A DNA stretch of 64,000 bases from Paludibacteraceae bacterium. Its GTDB lineage: Bacteria > Bacteroidota > Bacteroidia > Bacteroidales > Paludibacteraceae. A program made the position numbers and the translations under genes. The stretch covers positions 827 through 64,826 of the forward strand of contig CAJOEX010000006.1 in assembly GCA_905233415.1 (NCBI GenBank). The letters run 5' to 3'. A model generated the notes under the pieces. It was given only the letters and a program-made list of their open reading frames with translations. It ran no database searches and was not told the DNA's origin. Shown here one piece after another: positions 1 to 8,208 of this stretch; position 1 is the stretch's first letter, and each line of letters opens with the position of its first letter.

Positions 1-1377
1 GCCACCATCCGTCGCTACCATACTGATGGAACCGCTCATATATACGGCATCACCCAACTCCGTGCTTGCACCGGCATCCGGCTTCGCTATGCCTAACGCG
101 GACAAACCTTCATCCGTGTTGAACACGAACGTCCCTACGCCTGACTCACCACTACCCGAATCTTGCGGTGTAGCGGTAACTTCACCTGCTTCGCTGGTGC
201 ATTCGCCGGCAACAGCCTTAACTATGAAAGTGTATTCGGTACCGTTCGTCAAGCCGGTAATATTGCATGTATATTGTGTGCCGTTAACAGACGGAGTACC
301 AAGTGTCCAGTTCGGGCAAGTGGTCGTGTAATAACCATCCGAAACAGTTACAACATAGGTGCTTGCGCCTGTAACTGCAGCCCAAGCCAACGTAACTTGT
401 CCGTCAGCCACTGTAGCTGTAACAACCGGAGCTGCCAAGTTGCATTCTCCGGATTCACCTTTGCTGTAACCGGATTTCAAACTTGCAAGCGAGACAGACT
501 GTCCCTTCTTGTTACCCCAAATATATTCCACCAAATCCGGATAGTCAATAAACGGATTACGGTTCTTCTGGTGCGCATAAACAGCGTTATTACGCTTCAA
601 CTCCTTTTCGGAAACAGGATCGTTTCTGTGCCACTTCAGCATCAGATTGGTCATATAGTCCGTCAAACCAGCAACCTCACCTGAATATGTAAAACTAGTG
701 CTACCACTTCCCTTGGTGAAGTTTGTTGTACGATAACGAGTGACCATATAGAAGTACGTGCGCGCGATGTCGCCTTTGTAGCTACCATTCGCACCGCCTT
801 CTCCCGGATCAAACACGTCATCCGAATAGCCGCTGAACGTACTGGTTCCTTTATGACCATAGCCATAATCGGAGCAATCCTTATCTGCATTGTTTTCACC
901 ATACGGCAGACTTTCACGAACCGAGTTCATTTTAATATCTGTCGGATAAACATTGAAGGCATCACTATACATTGGCGATGCGCCATTGAACCATGATTGA
1001 GGAATCGTGTGTTCTTTGTTCCAACCTTGTCCACAAGATTTAGCAGAACTGCCTGCATCATCGGAAACATACGCCTTGGAGGAATAAATGTCCTCCATCG
1101 TCTTATTACTACCATTCACAAAATCGGTAGGATTATCCGATGCAGCAAACATCGAATTTTGAAGGGACGAATAACCCGTAGATGTATATCCATCACTAAT
1201 GATGGTGCACAACGTTGTGCGCAGGGCATCATTGGCGGAGGACTGTCCATCAATGGCTCCATAGTACGTTGTCAATGTGGTTGAAGGCTGAACGTCTTCC
1301 GCCCACACCGGTGCAACCATACTCATGACCGAAGCCACAAGCAGGAATGTTAACACTTTAAAATAATTTGTTTTCAT
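1..1377 (-). CDS. Secreted endonuclease I family nuclease (3' end beyond window)
   Basis: The minus frame is open from ATG at 1377 to the window edge (459 codons), so the C-terminus is missing. Residues 1-26 are a signal peptide. NKEH at 120-123 followed by PQSWF, then MNSVRESLPYG, GDIARTYFYMVTRY and RNPFIDYPDLVEYIWG are hallmarks of the endonuclease I family (PF04231), metal-dependent extracellular nucleases in which the Glu-His pair is catalytic. From about residue 315 a fibronectin type III-like module follows (LAAPVVTATV, then TLAWAAV), and a further domain starts near the edge. It probably degrades environmental DNA or RNA at the cell surface. It lies 26 bases after the split C10 peptidase and has no visible promoter, so it is probably co-transcribed. 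The family call is firm; anchoring is unknown. Confidence 0.9.
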   Translation of the reverse strand, partial: MKTNYFKVLTFLLVASVMSMVAPVWAEDVQPSTTLTTYYGAIDGQSSANDALRTTLCTIISDGYTSTGYSSLQNSMFAASDNPTDFVNGSNKTMEDIYSSKAYVSDDAGSSAKSCGQGWNKEHTIPQSWFNGASPMYSDAFNVYPTDIKMNSVRESLPYGENNADKDCSDYGYGHKGTSTFSGYSDDVFDPGEGGANGSYKGDIARTYFYMVTRYRTTNFTKGSGSTSFTYSGEVAGLTDYMTNLMLKWHRNDPVSEKELKRNNAVYAHQKNRNPFIDYPDLVEYIWGNKKGQSVSLASLKSGYSKGESGECNLAAPVVTATVADGQVTLAWAAVTGASTYVVTVSDGYYTTTCPNWTLGTPSVNGTQYTCNITGLTNGTEYTFIVKAVAGECTSEAGEVTATPQDSGSGESGVGTFVFNTDEGLSALGIAKPDAGASTELGDAVYMSGSISMVATDGG

Positions 1378-1403
1378 ATTCGTATTATATTATAAGATTA
1401 TAC

Positions 1404-2852
1404 TTATTTAAATACCGCATAGTAGGTAACATCCGCGTCAACGATTGTACCGGCCTCAACTTTTGTCGGAGCAGTTTTACTATTGTAGTTCGGATTCGTT
1501 GTCCAACCGTAGAACTGTCTTCCTTCCTTAGCCTCCGGCTCTGTCGGCAGAACTAATGCCGAGCCCTTATTTACCGTTTGCAGGTCGCCGTATTGGACAC
1601 CGCATACCATCCACGTAATCGTGCAAGTCTCCGCCTGCGGGTCTCCCGGATCAAGCGGGTCTTCATCTGTTGAAGCATTGGTTGCCGTTAGAGAAACTCG
1701 CTTATTGATCTTATAAAGTTTACCATCGTTGCCGGTAAAGTTAATAACCATATCATACTGATATGTTGTAGAAGACTTTTTCAAGTCTCTATGTGAACTT
1801 GCACCAGAAGCGACAGTCAAAGTCATCGTGATTGCCGTAGCAGAAATATGACTGCTATTATATTCTAACTCACCAGCCAGACCAGAGTTATACGTTCCGG
1901 CAATAGCATTTGCAGATGAAGTATAGAATACAATATCCATTTGGAAGCTATGTGTACCTGAAATAGGTCCATCAGCAATCTTAATTTTCCACTTATTGTG
2001 ACCGGTTGTACTCTCATCCGGATACAAATACGCTTCTGCGACCGTCGGAGTGAGCGTCACCGATTCTGGTTCGGGTGCTTGGCTGCAATCCAAAGAATAG
2101 TCAGAATATGTAACACTTTTGTAATTAATTGTCACGGCACAAATATAAATCGAGTTCGTGGTACAATTAACAGTAATCTTCGGTGCGCCAATCGGTTTAG
2201 AAGACGAGAAATCAAATGTCAAGTCACGGGGAGTAGTTCCACCGGAAGAAGTCACAGACTGACTAACCTCTGTGCCATCAACATTCAGAACAATCGTACC
2301 GGCTCCTTTAGAAGCATTCGTGCAATAACTTACCACGATAGAAGTTACGCCGCTATATGATTCCGGAGCAGTTGCATTAGCACCCGTTGCATTAGCTGTC
2401 ACTTGTACACCGTTATTGCTATATCCTGCACCAGCCTGACCGGAAGTCCAGTCGCCTTCTGTAGCCGCCCAAGCCTTAGATGTAAATGTATAAGTCGCAC
2501 TTCCTTCGCCGCCGGCAGAGCCAGTTGCATAGACTGCATTATAAGTAGCATTCGCCGACACAGCATCGCCGTTTTTAGCAAATACGGGAGCATCATCTCC
2601 GCTAACGGAAGAAGCCGATGTCCAGCCAACAAACGCCTTACCATTTGCACAGTTGGCCGGCTTGTCTGTCGGGATTACAAGTTTGCCGTCAACCGCATAG
2701 TTGGAAGCAAAGGTTTGTCCCAGCGCTTTCCATGTAATCTCATAAACTGCGCCATCGCCAGTGTTATCAGCCAAGCTGATAGAGTTGTCATTTGCATCCG
2801 TTGCGCAGATTTCAGTAGTCGCTCTTCGAGCCATTTCCTGTGCATGAAACAA
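1404..2852 (-). CDS. Out-of-frame C-terminal part of the C10 peptidase (Listeria-Bacteroides repeat modules)
   Basis: This frame opens with TTG directly after a TGA and has no signal peptide, no promoter and no convincing start. It overlaps the end of the peptidase gene by 41 bases in the +1 frame, so it is best read as the displaced C-terminal half of that protein. Residues about 35-110 and 405-482 are two copies of the Listeria-Bacteroides repeat (ITWK...GWT....YYAVF, Flg_new-like), which bracket beta-sandwich domains (one with IAGTYNSG, a motif repeated in the peptidase tail). Such modules are typical of secreted Bacteroidales proteins. Either a deletion broke the gene, or the sequence has an error here. 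Function beyond a surface or binding role is unknown. Confidence 0.6.
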   Translation of the reverse strand: MFHAQEMARRATTEICATDANDNSISLADNTGDGAVYEITWKALGQTFASNYAVDGKLVIPTDKPANCANGKAFVGWTSASSVSGDDAPVFAKNGDAVSANATYNAVYATGSAGGEGSATYTFTSKAWAATEGDWTSGQAGAGYSNNGVQVTANATGANATAPESYSGVTSIVVSYCTNASKGAGTIVLNVDGTEVSQSVTSSGGTTPRDLTFDFSSSKPIGAPKITVNCTTNSIYICAVTINYKSVTYSDYSLDCSQAPEPESVTLTPTVAEAYLYPDESTTGHNKWKIKIADGPISGTHSFQMDIVFYTSSANAIAGTYNSGLAGELEYNSSHISATAITMTLTVASGASSHRDLKKSSTTYQYDMVINFTGNDGKLYKINKRVSLTATNASTDEDPLDPGDPQAETCTITWMVCGVQYGDLQTVNKGSALVLPTEPEAKEGRQFYGWTTNPNYNSKTAPTKVEAGTIVDADVTYYAVFK

Positions 2853-4554
2853 TCAACTGACCGGATGTTATTACCACATACGAATTATCAGGATCTTCCG
2901 GATCATTATACAACGCACCGCTATTGCTGCCCAATGTATATGTACCGGCTATCTTATTGGTCGATGTATTTGTAGGATAGAACACGACATAAGGTATATT
3001 TCCCGTCGTTTGTGTATTATAAACAGCTATAGTCCATGGATCCTCATATTGGGAATCATACCAAGCCTGTGCCGCATTAACATTCAAAACCGTCGGCAGT
3101 GCCACTTCGTCAGTAACAGTTATTGCACAAGAAGCAGTTTTGTTGCCGTCGTTAGTTTTTGCCGTAATAGTAGCAGTACCTTGAGCCACACCAACTACCG
3201 CACCAGAAGCGGAAACAGTAGCTACAGAAGCATCACTGGTAGACCATACGACTCCCTTGTTGGAAGCATTGCTCGGAGTAATCGTGGCTGTCAACGCCAG
3301 ACGCTCTTTGATTTTGATTGTTTGAGATGTCGGTGACACGGTTATGCCGGTAACGCTGACAGGATTAGTGTCGGGCTCAAGACCGGTCACATACTCCACA
3401 CTTTTCGAGAATCCTTGACCGGAAGCAGCACCGCCAGCACCTTGTTGATCAGGATCCAATGCTGCTAATGCAAAGTAACCATCACTGGAACCACCCCAAC
3501 CCCAGTTGATATGCAAATAACCGTCAGAGTCCACACCATCGCAAACAAATTCATGACCTTCGTTGTTTTTGGTAGCGCCACCCATCAAAACAGGACGCCC
3601 TGCTCTTACTTCGGCTATGATATTGTTAGCAGCGGTTGAAGTGCCATCAGAATCAACGTAACGAATCTTTGCCGAACTCTTATAACGGAAATAACTTTTC
3701 AATCCTGAAACCATGTCGCTTGTGTAAGCGCCACTACCGTTAGAGGCATCGCCTCCATATTGCATTTTACAAGCAACACCTACATGAAACATCAATGTAC
3801 CTATCGCATTCTTCTGAGCTTGATTATCACTGGTATTGTGTTTGTTCTTCATGTTTGCCCAATCGTAGGTCGTAGAGCCGAAGTCCGCTGTAGATGTTCC
3901 GGAATCTCCGGCGTCACTTGTCCAGTTGTACGTACGTGAGCCTTGTCCTGTCGTAGGCCATTTGTGATAGTACATGATTTGCGCTGTAGCCGTTGCCACA
4001 CAACCGGTGTAGGCGGTCATACCGTCTGCCTGAGGACACTTACAGTTGTAAGGTGCGCCCTGATTCCACTGCGTTGTCATCAGCGGAGAAACCGGGTCAA
4101 CTGTTCCCTTACGAATAGTACCCTCACGCATTGATTTCCACTCAGCCTGCACATCACTTGACGCTGAAACATTGTTGGCTTCAGCGTTTCTGATTTGCTT
4201 TTCGTAACGAGCCAACCAGTATTTGATGTTTACCGGTTGATTTTCCATAACAAACTCGCCTGTCTCGGAGTAAGCGAGGATGGGGTGCGCTACGTCGGAA
4301 GCAGACACCATTACCCAGCCTTCACCGGAGGCGTTTTCGTACACATAATACTGGTTCTCGGAAGTCGCCGTAGCGGCTTTTTTGAGCACCATCTTTTTCG
4401 GAGATGCCACTTTTGCTCCGCTTCGAGTAGCGGTAGAGCCGGCATTCATGAAGTTGGTTGCTACGAGCGCTGCGTCATCCTGTGATACACGCTCCGCAAA
4501 CGCCGTTGTTACTGCCAATAGCAGCGACAAGGCAAATAGAAGAGGTCTCTTCAT
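2812..4554 (-). CDS. Secreted C10 (streptopain-like) cysteine peptidase, truncated by frame change
   Basis: Signal peptide at residues 1-20; residues about 20-110 resemble the Spi-type inhibitory propeptide. The catalytic Cys is at 185 in GCVATATAQ, and the catalytic His at 334 in GHEFVCDG, followed by the family hallmark HINWGWGG. These fit peptidase family C10 (streptopain, interpain, PrtT). A bacterial Ig-like (BIG2) domain spans about 397-480, followed by a partial beta-sandwich that ends abruptly at SKSDY. The peptidase would be secreted as a zymogen and self-activated by removal of the propeptide. The next reading frame (to 1404) carries what looks like the rest of the C-terminus. A TTTG/TATCTTTG promoter lies about 80 bases upstream. 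The catalytic part is intact; the tail is broken. Confidence 0.88.
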   Translation of the reverse strand: MKRPLLFALSLLLAVTTAFAERVSQDDAALVATNFMNAGSTATRSGAKVASPKKMVLKKAATATSENQYYVYENASGEGWVMVSASDVAHPILAYSETGEFVMENQPVNIKYWLARYEKQIRNAEANNVSASSDVQAEWKSMREGTIRKGTVDPVSPLMTTQWNQGAPYNCKCPQADGMTAYTGCVATATAQIMYYHKWPTTGQGSRTYNWTSDAGDSGTSTADFGSTTYDWANMKNKHNTSDNQAQKNAIGTLMFHVGVACKMQYGGDASNGSGAYTSDMVSGLKSYFRYKSSAKIRYVDSDGTSTAANNIIAEVRAGRPVLMGGATKNNEGHEFVCDGVDSDGYLHINWGWGGSSDGYFALAALDPDQQGAGGAASGQGFSKSVEYVTGLEPDTNPVSVTGITVSPTSQTIKIKERLALTATITPSNASNKGVVWSTSDASVATVSASGAVVGVAQGTATITAKTNDGNKTASCAITVTDEVALPTVLNVNAAQAWYDSQYEDPWTIAVYNTQTTGNIPYVVFYPTNTSTNKIAGTYTLGSNSGALYNDPEDPDNSYVVITSGQLIVSCTGNGSKSDY

Positions 4555-4632
4555 TGCATTAGATTTAAGATTAATACTATTAGTTATTATATATTATATA
4601 CTTATTAGTATGTATATACTCAAATAAGCGCG

Positions 4633-4664
4633 CAAAGATACAACTTTTTTCTGAATTATGCAAA
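4633..4664 (-). promoter_or_regulatory. Bacteroidota-type promoter of the C10 peptidase gene
   Basis: On the minus strand TTTG (4664-4661) is followed after 20 bases by TATCTTTG (4640-4633), matching the -33/-7 consensus of the primary sigma factor of Bacteroidota. The start codon is about 80 bases downstream. Confidence 0.75.
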
Positions 4665-4710
4665 AAAAACTTATGTTTTGCAACATGTTTGGCTAAAAAA
4701 AGAGGATTAT

Positions 4711-4735
4711 ATGTCAATTGTCAGCTGTCAAATGT
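4711..4735. repeat. 7-bp unit tandem repeat (TGTCAAN)
   Basis: The stretch is built of TGTCAAT, TGTCAGC, TGTCAAA and a partial fourth unit. The reverse complement of the same 7-mer (TTGACAN) forms the array inside the GH10-like gene at 16878-16948. Confidence 0.7.
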
Positions 4736-4819
4736 CCGTTTTTAGGGAGCATGGAGCAGAAATTAAAGCGCAAAAAAACAGGGCACAATACTGGTAATAA
4801 TCCGGCAATCACACAGCGA

Positions 4820-4874
4820 GCATCCGATGAGCACCCGATGGGCACCCGATGGGCATCCGATGAGCACCCGATGA
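4820..4874. repeat. 11-bp tandem repeat, five units (GCAYCCGATGR)
   Basis: Five consecutive 11-mers, GCATCCGATGA, GCACCCGATGG, GCACCCGATGG, GCATCCGATGA and GCACCCGATGA, lie in the gap between the pgm terminator and the peptidase promoter. Apart from this array and the 7-bp repeat, the 4555-5013 gap shows no coding sequence. Confidence 0.9.
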
Positions 4875-4943
4875 GGACAGCGGAAAAGCAGGGGTATAAG
4901 AGCGCAGAAAAAGGGCCATAGGAACACAGAAAAAGGGGTATAG

Positions 4944-4993
4944 GAAATAAAAAAGAGAGCGACAAATGAGGTGACCTCAAAAATCGCTCTCTT
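4944..4993 (-). terminator. Rho-independent terminator after the phosphohexomutase gene
   Basis: AAGAGAGCGA (4953-4962) pairs perfectly with TCGCTCTCTT (4984-4993). On the minus strand the stem is followed by TTTTTTATTT. It begins 20 bases after the stop codon. Confidence 0.8.
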
Positions 4994-5013
4994 GCGGATA
5001 TTCCGTTCGCGGT

Positions 5014-6789
5014 TTAGATACCGAGGCTCTTCTTGATTTCCGGTACGCGGGCTTCGGCCGCAGCAGTAGCAGCTTCGTAGTCAGCGGGTGTCTTCATCTC
5101 AGCCGGAATTTCGAAGTAGAACTTAATCTTCGGCTCTGTTCCCGAAGGACGTACAGATACTTTCAGACCGCCTTCGGTGAAGTATTGCAATACATTCGAC
5201 TTGGCACCGAGTGACATGACAATCGGTTTCTCCTCCCATTTGCCGTTTACGAGGTTACGCTCAACAAGCAGCTGGAAGTCCTTCGTGCGGATGACTTTCT
5301 CGCCGGCGATTTCGGTAACGGGGTGCTCGCGGTAATTAACCATCATTTGTGCAATCTCTTCCGCACCGGTCTTGCCCGGGCGAACGACGTTAATGGTGGT
5401 CTCACGCTGGAAGCCATAGTCCATGTAAATCTTCATGAGGTAATCGTAGAGCGTCATGCCGTTGTCTTTCGCATACGCAGCAATCTCGCAGATGAGGCAG
5501 ATAGCCGAAGGCGAGCATTTATCGCGAACCTTGTCGTACGCCATGTAGCCGAAGGACTCTTCGCCACCGCCGATGAAGGTACGTTTGCCTTCCCACTCGC
5601 GGATACGGTTGGCAATCCACTTGAAACCGGTGTATTCGTCGGTGAGGGTAACGCCTTGTGCGTCAGCGATCTTACGGATGAGTTCGGAGGTAACGATAGT
5701 CTTAACGATGTACATATCGGGACGCATCTTGCCCAGACGCTTCATGTTGTTGATGATGTAGTAGTTGTACATGATGTTCGTCTGGTTACCGTTGATGATG
5801 ACCCACTCGCCTTTGTCATTGCGGCAAACGATAGCGATACGGTCGGCATCCGGATCAGAAGCGATAACGAGGTCTGCGCCGAGTTTCGTACCGAGTTTGA
5901 TACCGAGGGTCATCGCCTCAGCGTTCTCGGGGTTCGGAGAAACAACGGTCGGGAAGTTTCCGTCGATCACCATCTGTTCGGGTACCACATGGATGTTCTG
6001 GAAACCCCAGCTGCGGAGACACATCGGAACAATCTGACGTCCGGCGCCGTGCATCGGGGTGTAAACGATGTTGAGGTCTTTCTGACGGAGAATGGACTCC
6101 TGGTCAATCATAACGGTTTTAACAGCCATCATGTAATCGTAGTCCATCTCGCCACCGATAATCTCAATAAGGTCCTTGTCGCCGCCGGTCTTGACATCCT
6201 CCATGCGGACTTTGTTCACCTCGTCAATGATGCCCTTGTCATGCGGCATGAGCACTTGCGAACCATCCTCCCAGTAAGCCTTGTAGCCGTTGTACTCGCG
6301 CGGGTTGTGGGACGCGGTCACGTTCACACCGCCCTGGCAGTGGAGCTGACGGATAGCGAAGGATACTTCAGGAGTAGGACGGAGGGATTCAAAGAGATAG
6401 ACCTTGATGCCGTTGGCAGCAAACACGTCTGCGCAGGTCTCGGCAAAGAGACGGCCGTTGTTACGGCAGTCGTGACCGATAACGACGCTGACGGGCGTAT
6501 TTGGGCGGAGGGTCTTGAAACCGCCTTGTTTAGCAACTTTGAGGAGGTAGTTGGCATAGCCTTGTGTAGCCTGTGCCACAATGTACTTGTTCATGCGGTT
6601 CGTACCGGGTCCCATGATTCCGCGGAGTCCGCCGGTTCCGAATTCGAGCGTGCGATAGAAGCTCTCAATGAGTTCGGTTTTGTCCTCGGCTTCCATCATT
6701 TTTTTCACTTGTGCGCGGGTTTCCGCGTCAAACGGCTCGCGAGTCCAAGTCTCGGCAACAGCCATGATTTGTTTCAGTTCGTCATTCAT
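5014..6789 (-). CDS. Phospho-sugar mutase (phosphoglucomutase/phosphomannomutase family)
   Basis: A full-length (591 aa) alpha-D-phosphohexomutase. The catalytic phosphoserine is Ser160 in TASHNP; DPDADR (about 316) binds Mg2+; GGGEESFGY (about 420) reads the sugar; RPSGTEPKIK near the C-terminus binds phosphate. The size and order fit the PgcA/Pgm2-like branch, which interconverts glucose 1- and 6-phosphate (or mannose phosphates) in the cytoplasm. In this window that connects to glycogen synthase and GlgB. The gene follows hflX after a 56-base spacer of AT-rich 7/8-bp repeats, without its own promoter, and ends at a strong terminator, so hflX and this gene look like one operon. Exact sugar preference cannot be read from sequence. 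Confidence 0.93.
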   Translation of the reverse strand: MNDELKQIMAVAETWTREPFDAETRAQVKKMMEAEDKTELIESFYRTLEFGTGGLRGIMGPGTNRMNKYIVAQATQGYANYLLKVAKQGGFKTLRPNTPVSVVIGHDCRNNGRLFAETCADVFAANGIKVYLFESLRPTPEVSFAIRQLHCQGGVNVTASHNPREYNGYKAYWEDGSQVLMPHDKGIIDEVNKVRMEDVKTGGDKDLIEIIGGEMDYDYMMAVKTVMIDQESILRQKDLNIVYTPMHGAGRQIVPMCLRSWGFQNIHVVPEQMVIDGNFPTVVSPNPENAEAMTLGIKLGTKLGADLVIASDPDADRIAIVCRNDKGEWVIINGNQTNIMYNYYIINNMKRLGKMRPDMYIVKTIVTSELIRKIADAQGVTLTDEYTGFKWIANRIREWEGKRTFIGGGEESFGYMAYDKVRDKCSPSAICLICEIAAYAKDNGMTLYDYLMKIYMDYGFQRETTINVVRPGKTGAEEIAQMMVNYREHPVTEIAGEKVIRTKDFQLLVERNLVNGKWEEKPIVMSLGAKSNVLQYFTEGGLKVSVRPSGTEPKIKFYFEIPAEMKTPADYEAATAAAEARVPEIKKSLGI

Positions 6790-6845
6790 GATAATTTACG
6801 ATTTAAAGATTTACGATTTATTCATTTATTTAGTTATTTTCTCAT
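6790..6845. repeat. AT-rich short-unit repeat in intercistronic gap (ATTTACG/ATTTATTC)
   Basis: The whole gap between hflX and the phosphohexomutase is built from 7- to 8-base units starting ATTTA (ATTTACG, ATTTAAAG, ATTTACG, ATTTATTC and so on). The same construction fills the gaps at 27432-27484 and 29042-29087. Confidence 0.65.
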
Positions 6846-8072
6846 TTATTCCTCGTAGTTGTCGAAGAGGAAATCGTTGTAAGGGTAGCGTTGGATGTGA
6901 ATCGCCTTAATGCGGTCGTACATCAGTTTCTTCAGCGCCTCAATGTTCTCTTTATTCTTCGCGGAAATAAAGATGCAGTCGTCATGCAGCTTCGCCATCC
7001 AGGTCTTCTCCAGTTCAGGAAGCGAAATATTCTCGCGCTTGACAGGCGTCAAGTCATCTTCGTCTTTCGGGGTATAAGTGAAAGCGTCGATTTTGTTAAA
7101 GACCACTATACGCGGAATTTCTATTTTCGCATTTAATAATTCGTTGATGGTTTGTTCGACAACGTTGTATTGCTCCTCGAAGTTGGGGTGCGAGATATCA
7201 ACGACGTGGATGAGGAGGTCGGCTTCGCGTACTTCGTCCAGCGTCGATTTGAAGGACTCCACCAAGTGATGCGGCAGTTTGCGGATGAAGCCGACCGTGT
7301 CCGACAAGAGGAACGGCAAGTTATCTATGGTCACTTTGCGGACTGTCGTGTCCAGGGTGGCAAAGAGTTTGTTCTCGGCAAAGACCTCGGACTTCGAAAG
7401 CAGGTTCATCAGGGTCGATTTGCCGACATTGGTATAGCCGACCAGCGCGACACGCACCATCTTGCCGCGGTTCTGCCGCTGGGTAGCCATCTGGCGGTCA
7501 ATCTTCTTGAGGTCTTCGCGCAGCAAGGCGATGCGTTGACCGATAATACGTTTATCCGCCTCAATCTGCGTTTCACCTGTACCGCGGTTGGTGCCTCCAC
7601 CGCCGCGCTGACGGTCCAAGTGGCTCCACATGCGGGTCAGGCGGGGCAACATATACTGCAAGTGCGCCATCTCGACCTGCGTTTTGGCATAAGAGGTTTG
7701 TGCGCGTTGCAGGAAAATCTCCAGAATAAGAATCGTGCGGTCCATGACACGAATCGGTCGTTGGTCGTTAGTCGTGGGTCTTTTGACATTCAGGTCGCGC
7801 TCGATATTACGTATCTGGCGAGGGGACAGTTCGTCATCGAAGATGACTAAATCGACCGCTTCGCTGCGAGATATGATGAACTGTCTGATTTCTTCGAGTT
7901 TGCCGGAGCCAACGTAGGTATTCGTATCGGGATTAGGGAGGCGCTGCACAAAGCGCTTGACGGGCACGATGTCCCGCGTATCGGCAAGAAACGCCAATTC
8001 GTCCAGATATTCCTGCGTCCGTTCCTCCGGCTGTGCAGGCGTAATCAAACCCACTAAAACCGCATTCTCCAT
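6846..8072 (-). CDS. hflX: GTPase HflX (ribosome-associated) with in-frame repeat insertion
   Basis: HflX is a ribosome-binding GTPase that splits stalled ribosomes. Residues 1-110 form the N-terminal nucleotide-binding subdomain (VGSGKLEEI, DDELSPRQ). GGRGE-type linker residues follow (GGGGTNRGTGETQIE, 157-171), then Walker A GYTNVGKS (212-219), DTVGF (G3) and NKID (G4). Length is 408 aa, normal for the family. Residues 97-107 (KRPTTNDQRPI) are not expected: related proteins run directly from the ERDLNV helix into RVMDRT. These 33 bases are a 7-bp repeat, noted separately. The start at 8072 gives the typical N-terminus and lies just after a promoter. It is the first gene of an operon with the phosphohexomutase. 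Confidence 0.95.
   Translation of the reverse strand: MENAVLVGLITPAQPEERTQEYLDELAFLADTRDIVPVKRFVQRLPNPDTNTYVGSGKLEEIRQFIISRSEAVDLVIFDDELSPRQIRNIERDLNVKRPTTNDQRPIRVMDRTILILEIFLQRAQTSYAKTQVEMAHLQYMLPRLTRMWSHLDRQRGGGGTNRGTGETQIEADKRIIGQRIALLREDLKKIDRQMATQRQNRGKMVRVALVGYTNVGKSTLMNLLSKSEVFAENKLFATLDTTVRKVTIDNLPFLLSDTVGFIRKLPHHLVESFKSTLDEVREADLLIHVVDISHPNFEEQYNVVEQTINELLNAKIEIPRIVVFNKIDAFTYTPKDEDDLTPVKRENISLPELEKTWMAKLHDDCIFISAKNKENIEALKKLMYDRIKAIHIQRYPYNDFLFDNYEE
7752..7784. repeat. In-frame 33-bp repeat element inside hflX
   Basis: On the coding strand the core is ACGACTA-ACGACCA-ACGACCG, three 7-bp units, encoding part of KRPTTNDQRPI between DLNV and RVMDRT. A close relative (ACCAACG-ACTAACG-ACCAAAT) lies across the ctpA stop codon at 45446-45466. 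Insert length is a multiple of three. Confidence 0.7.
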
Positions 8073-8104
8073 AGTGTTTCGCGCAAATCACGCATTTCAG
8101 CCTG

Positions 8105-8136
8105 CAAAGATACACAAAAAAAATGACACCTGCAAA
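8105..8136 (-). promoter_or_regulatory. Bacteroidota-type promoter of hflX
   Basis: TTTG (8136-8133), 20 bases, TATCTTTG (8112-8105) on the minus strand. The -7 element is 32 bases from the ATG. The -33 element sits inside the terminator hairpin of the gene upstream. Confidence 0.75.
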
Positions 8137-8153
8137 TGCAAGTGCCATTTTTT
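8116..8153 (-). terminator. Terminator of the secreted repeat protein gene
   Basis: The minus-strand transcript reads AAAAATGGCACTTGCA, a two-base loop, then TGCAGGTGTCATTTTT and more T. The stem is complete if two G-U pairs are allowed. Almost the same terminator follows the next large secreted gene at 10670-10708. Confidence 0.8.
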
Positions 8154-8208
8154 TGCGAATTATGTTTCTAAAACATATTTCTACGCTTTACTGACGTGTC
8201 AGGTAGGC

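Noticed and set aside
2812..2855. Programmed frameshift at the peptidase C-terminus
   Set aside because: No CCC or other known slippery codon in the 41-base overlap and a domain seems partly missing, so a deletion or sequence error is likelier here than recoding.
4820..4874. CRISPR-like look of the 11-bp arrays
   Set aside because: Units are adjacent without spacers, only 11 bases long, and no cas genes are present.
5323..6858. 511-codon plus-strand ORF opposite the phosphohexomutase
   Set aside because: Antisense to a conserved enzyme; the protein has no known motif, and its length comes from the codon bias of the real gene.
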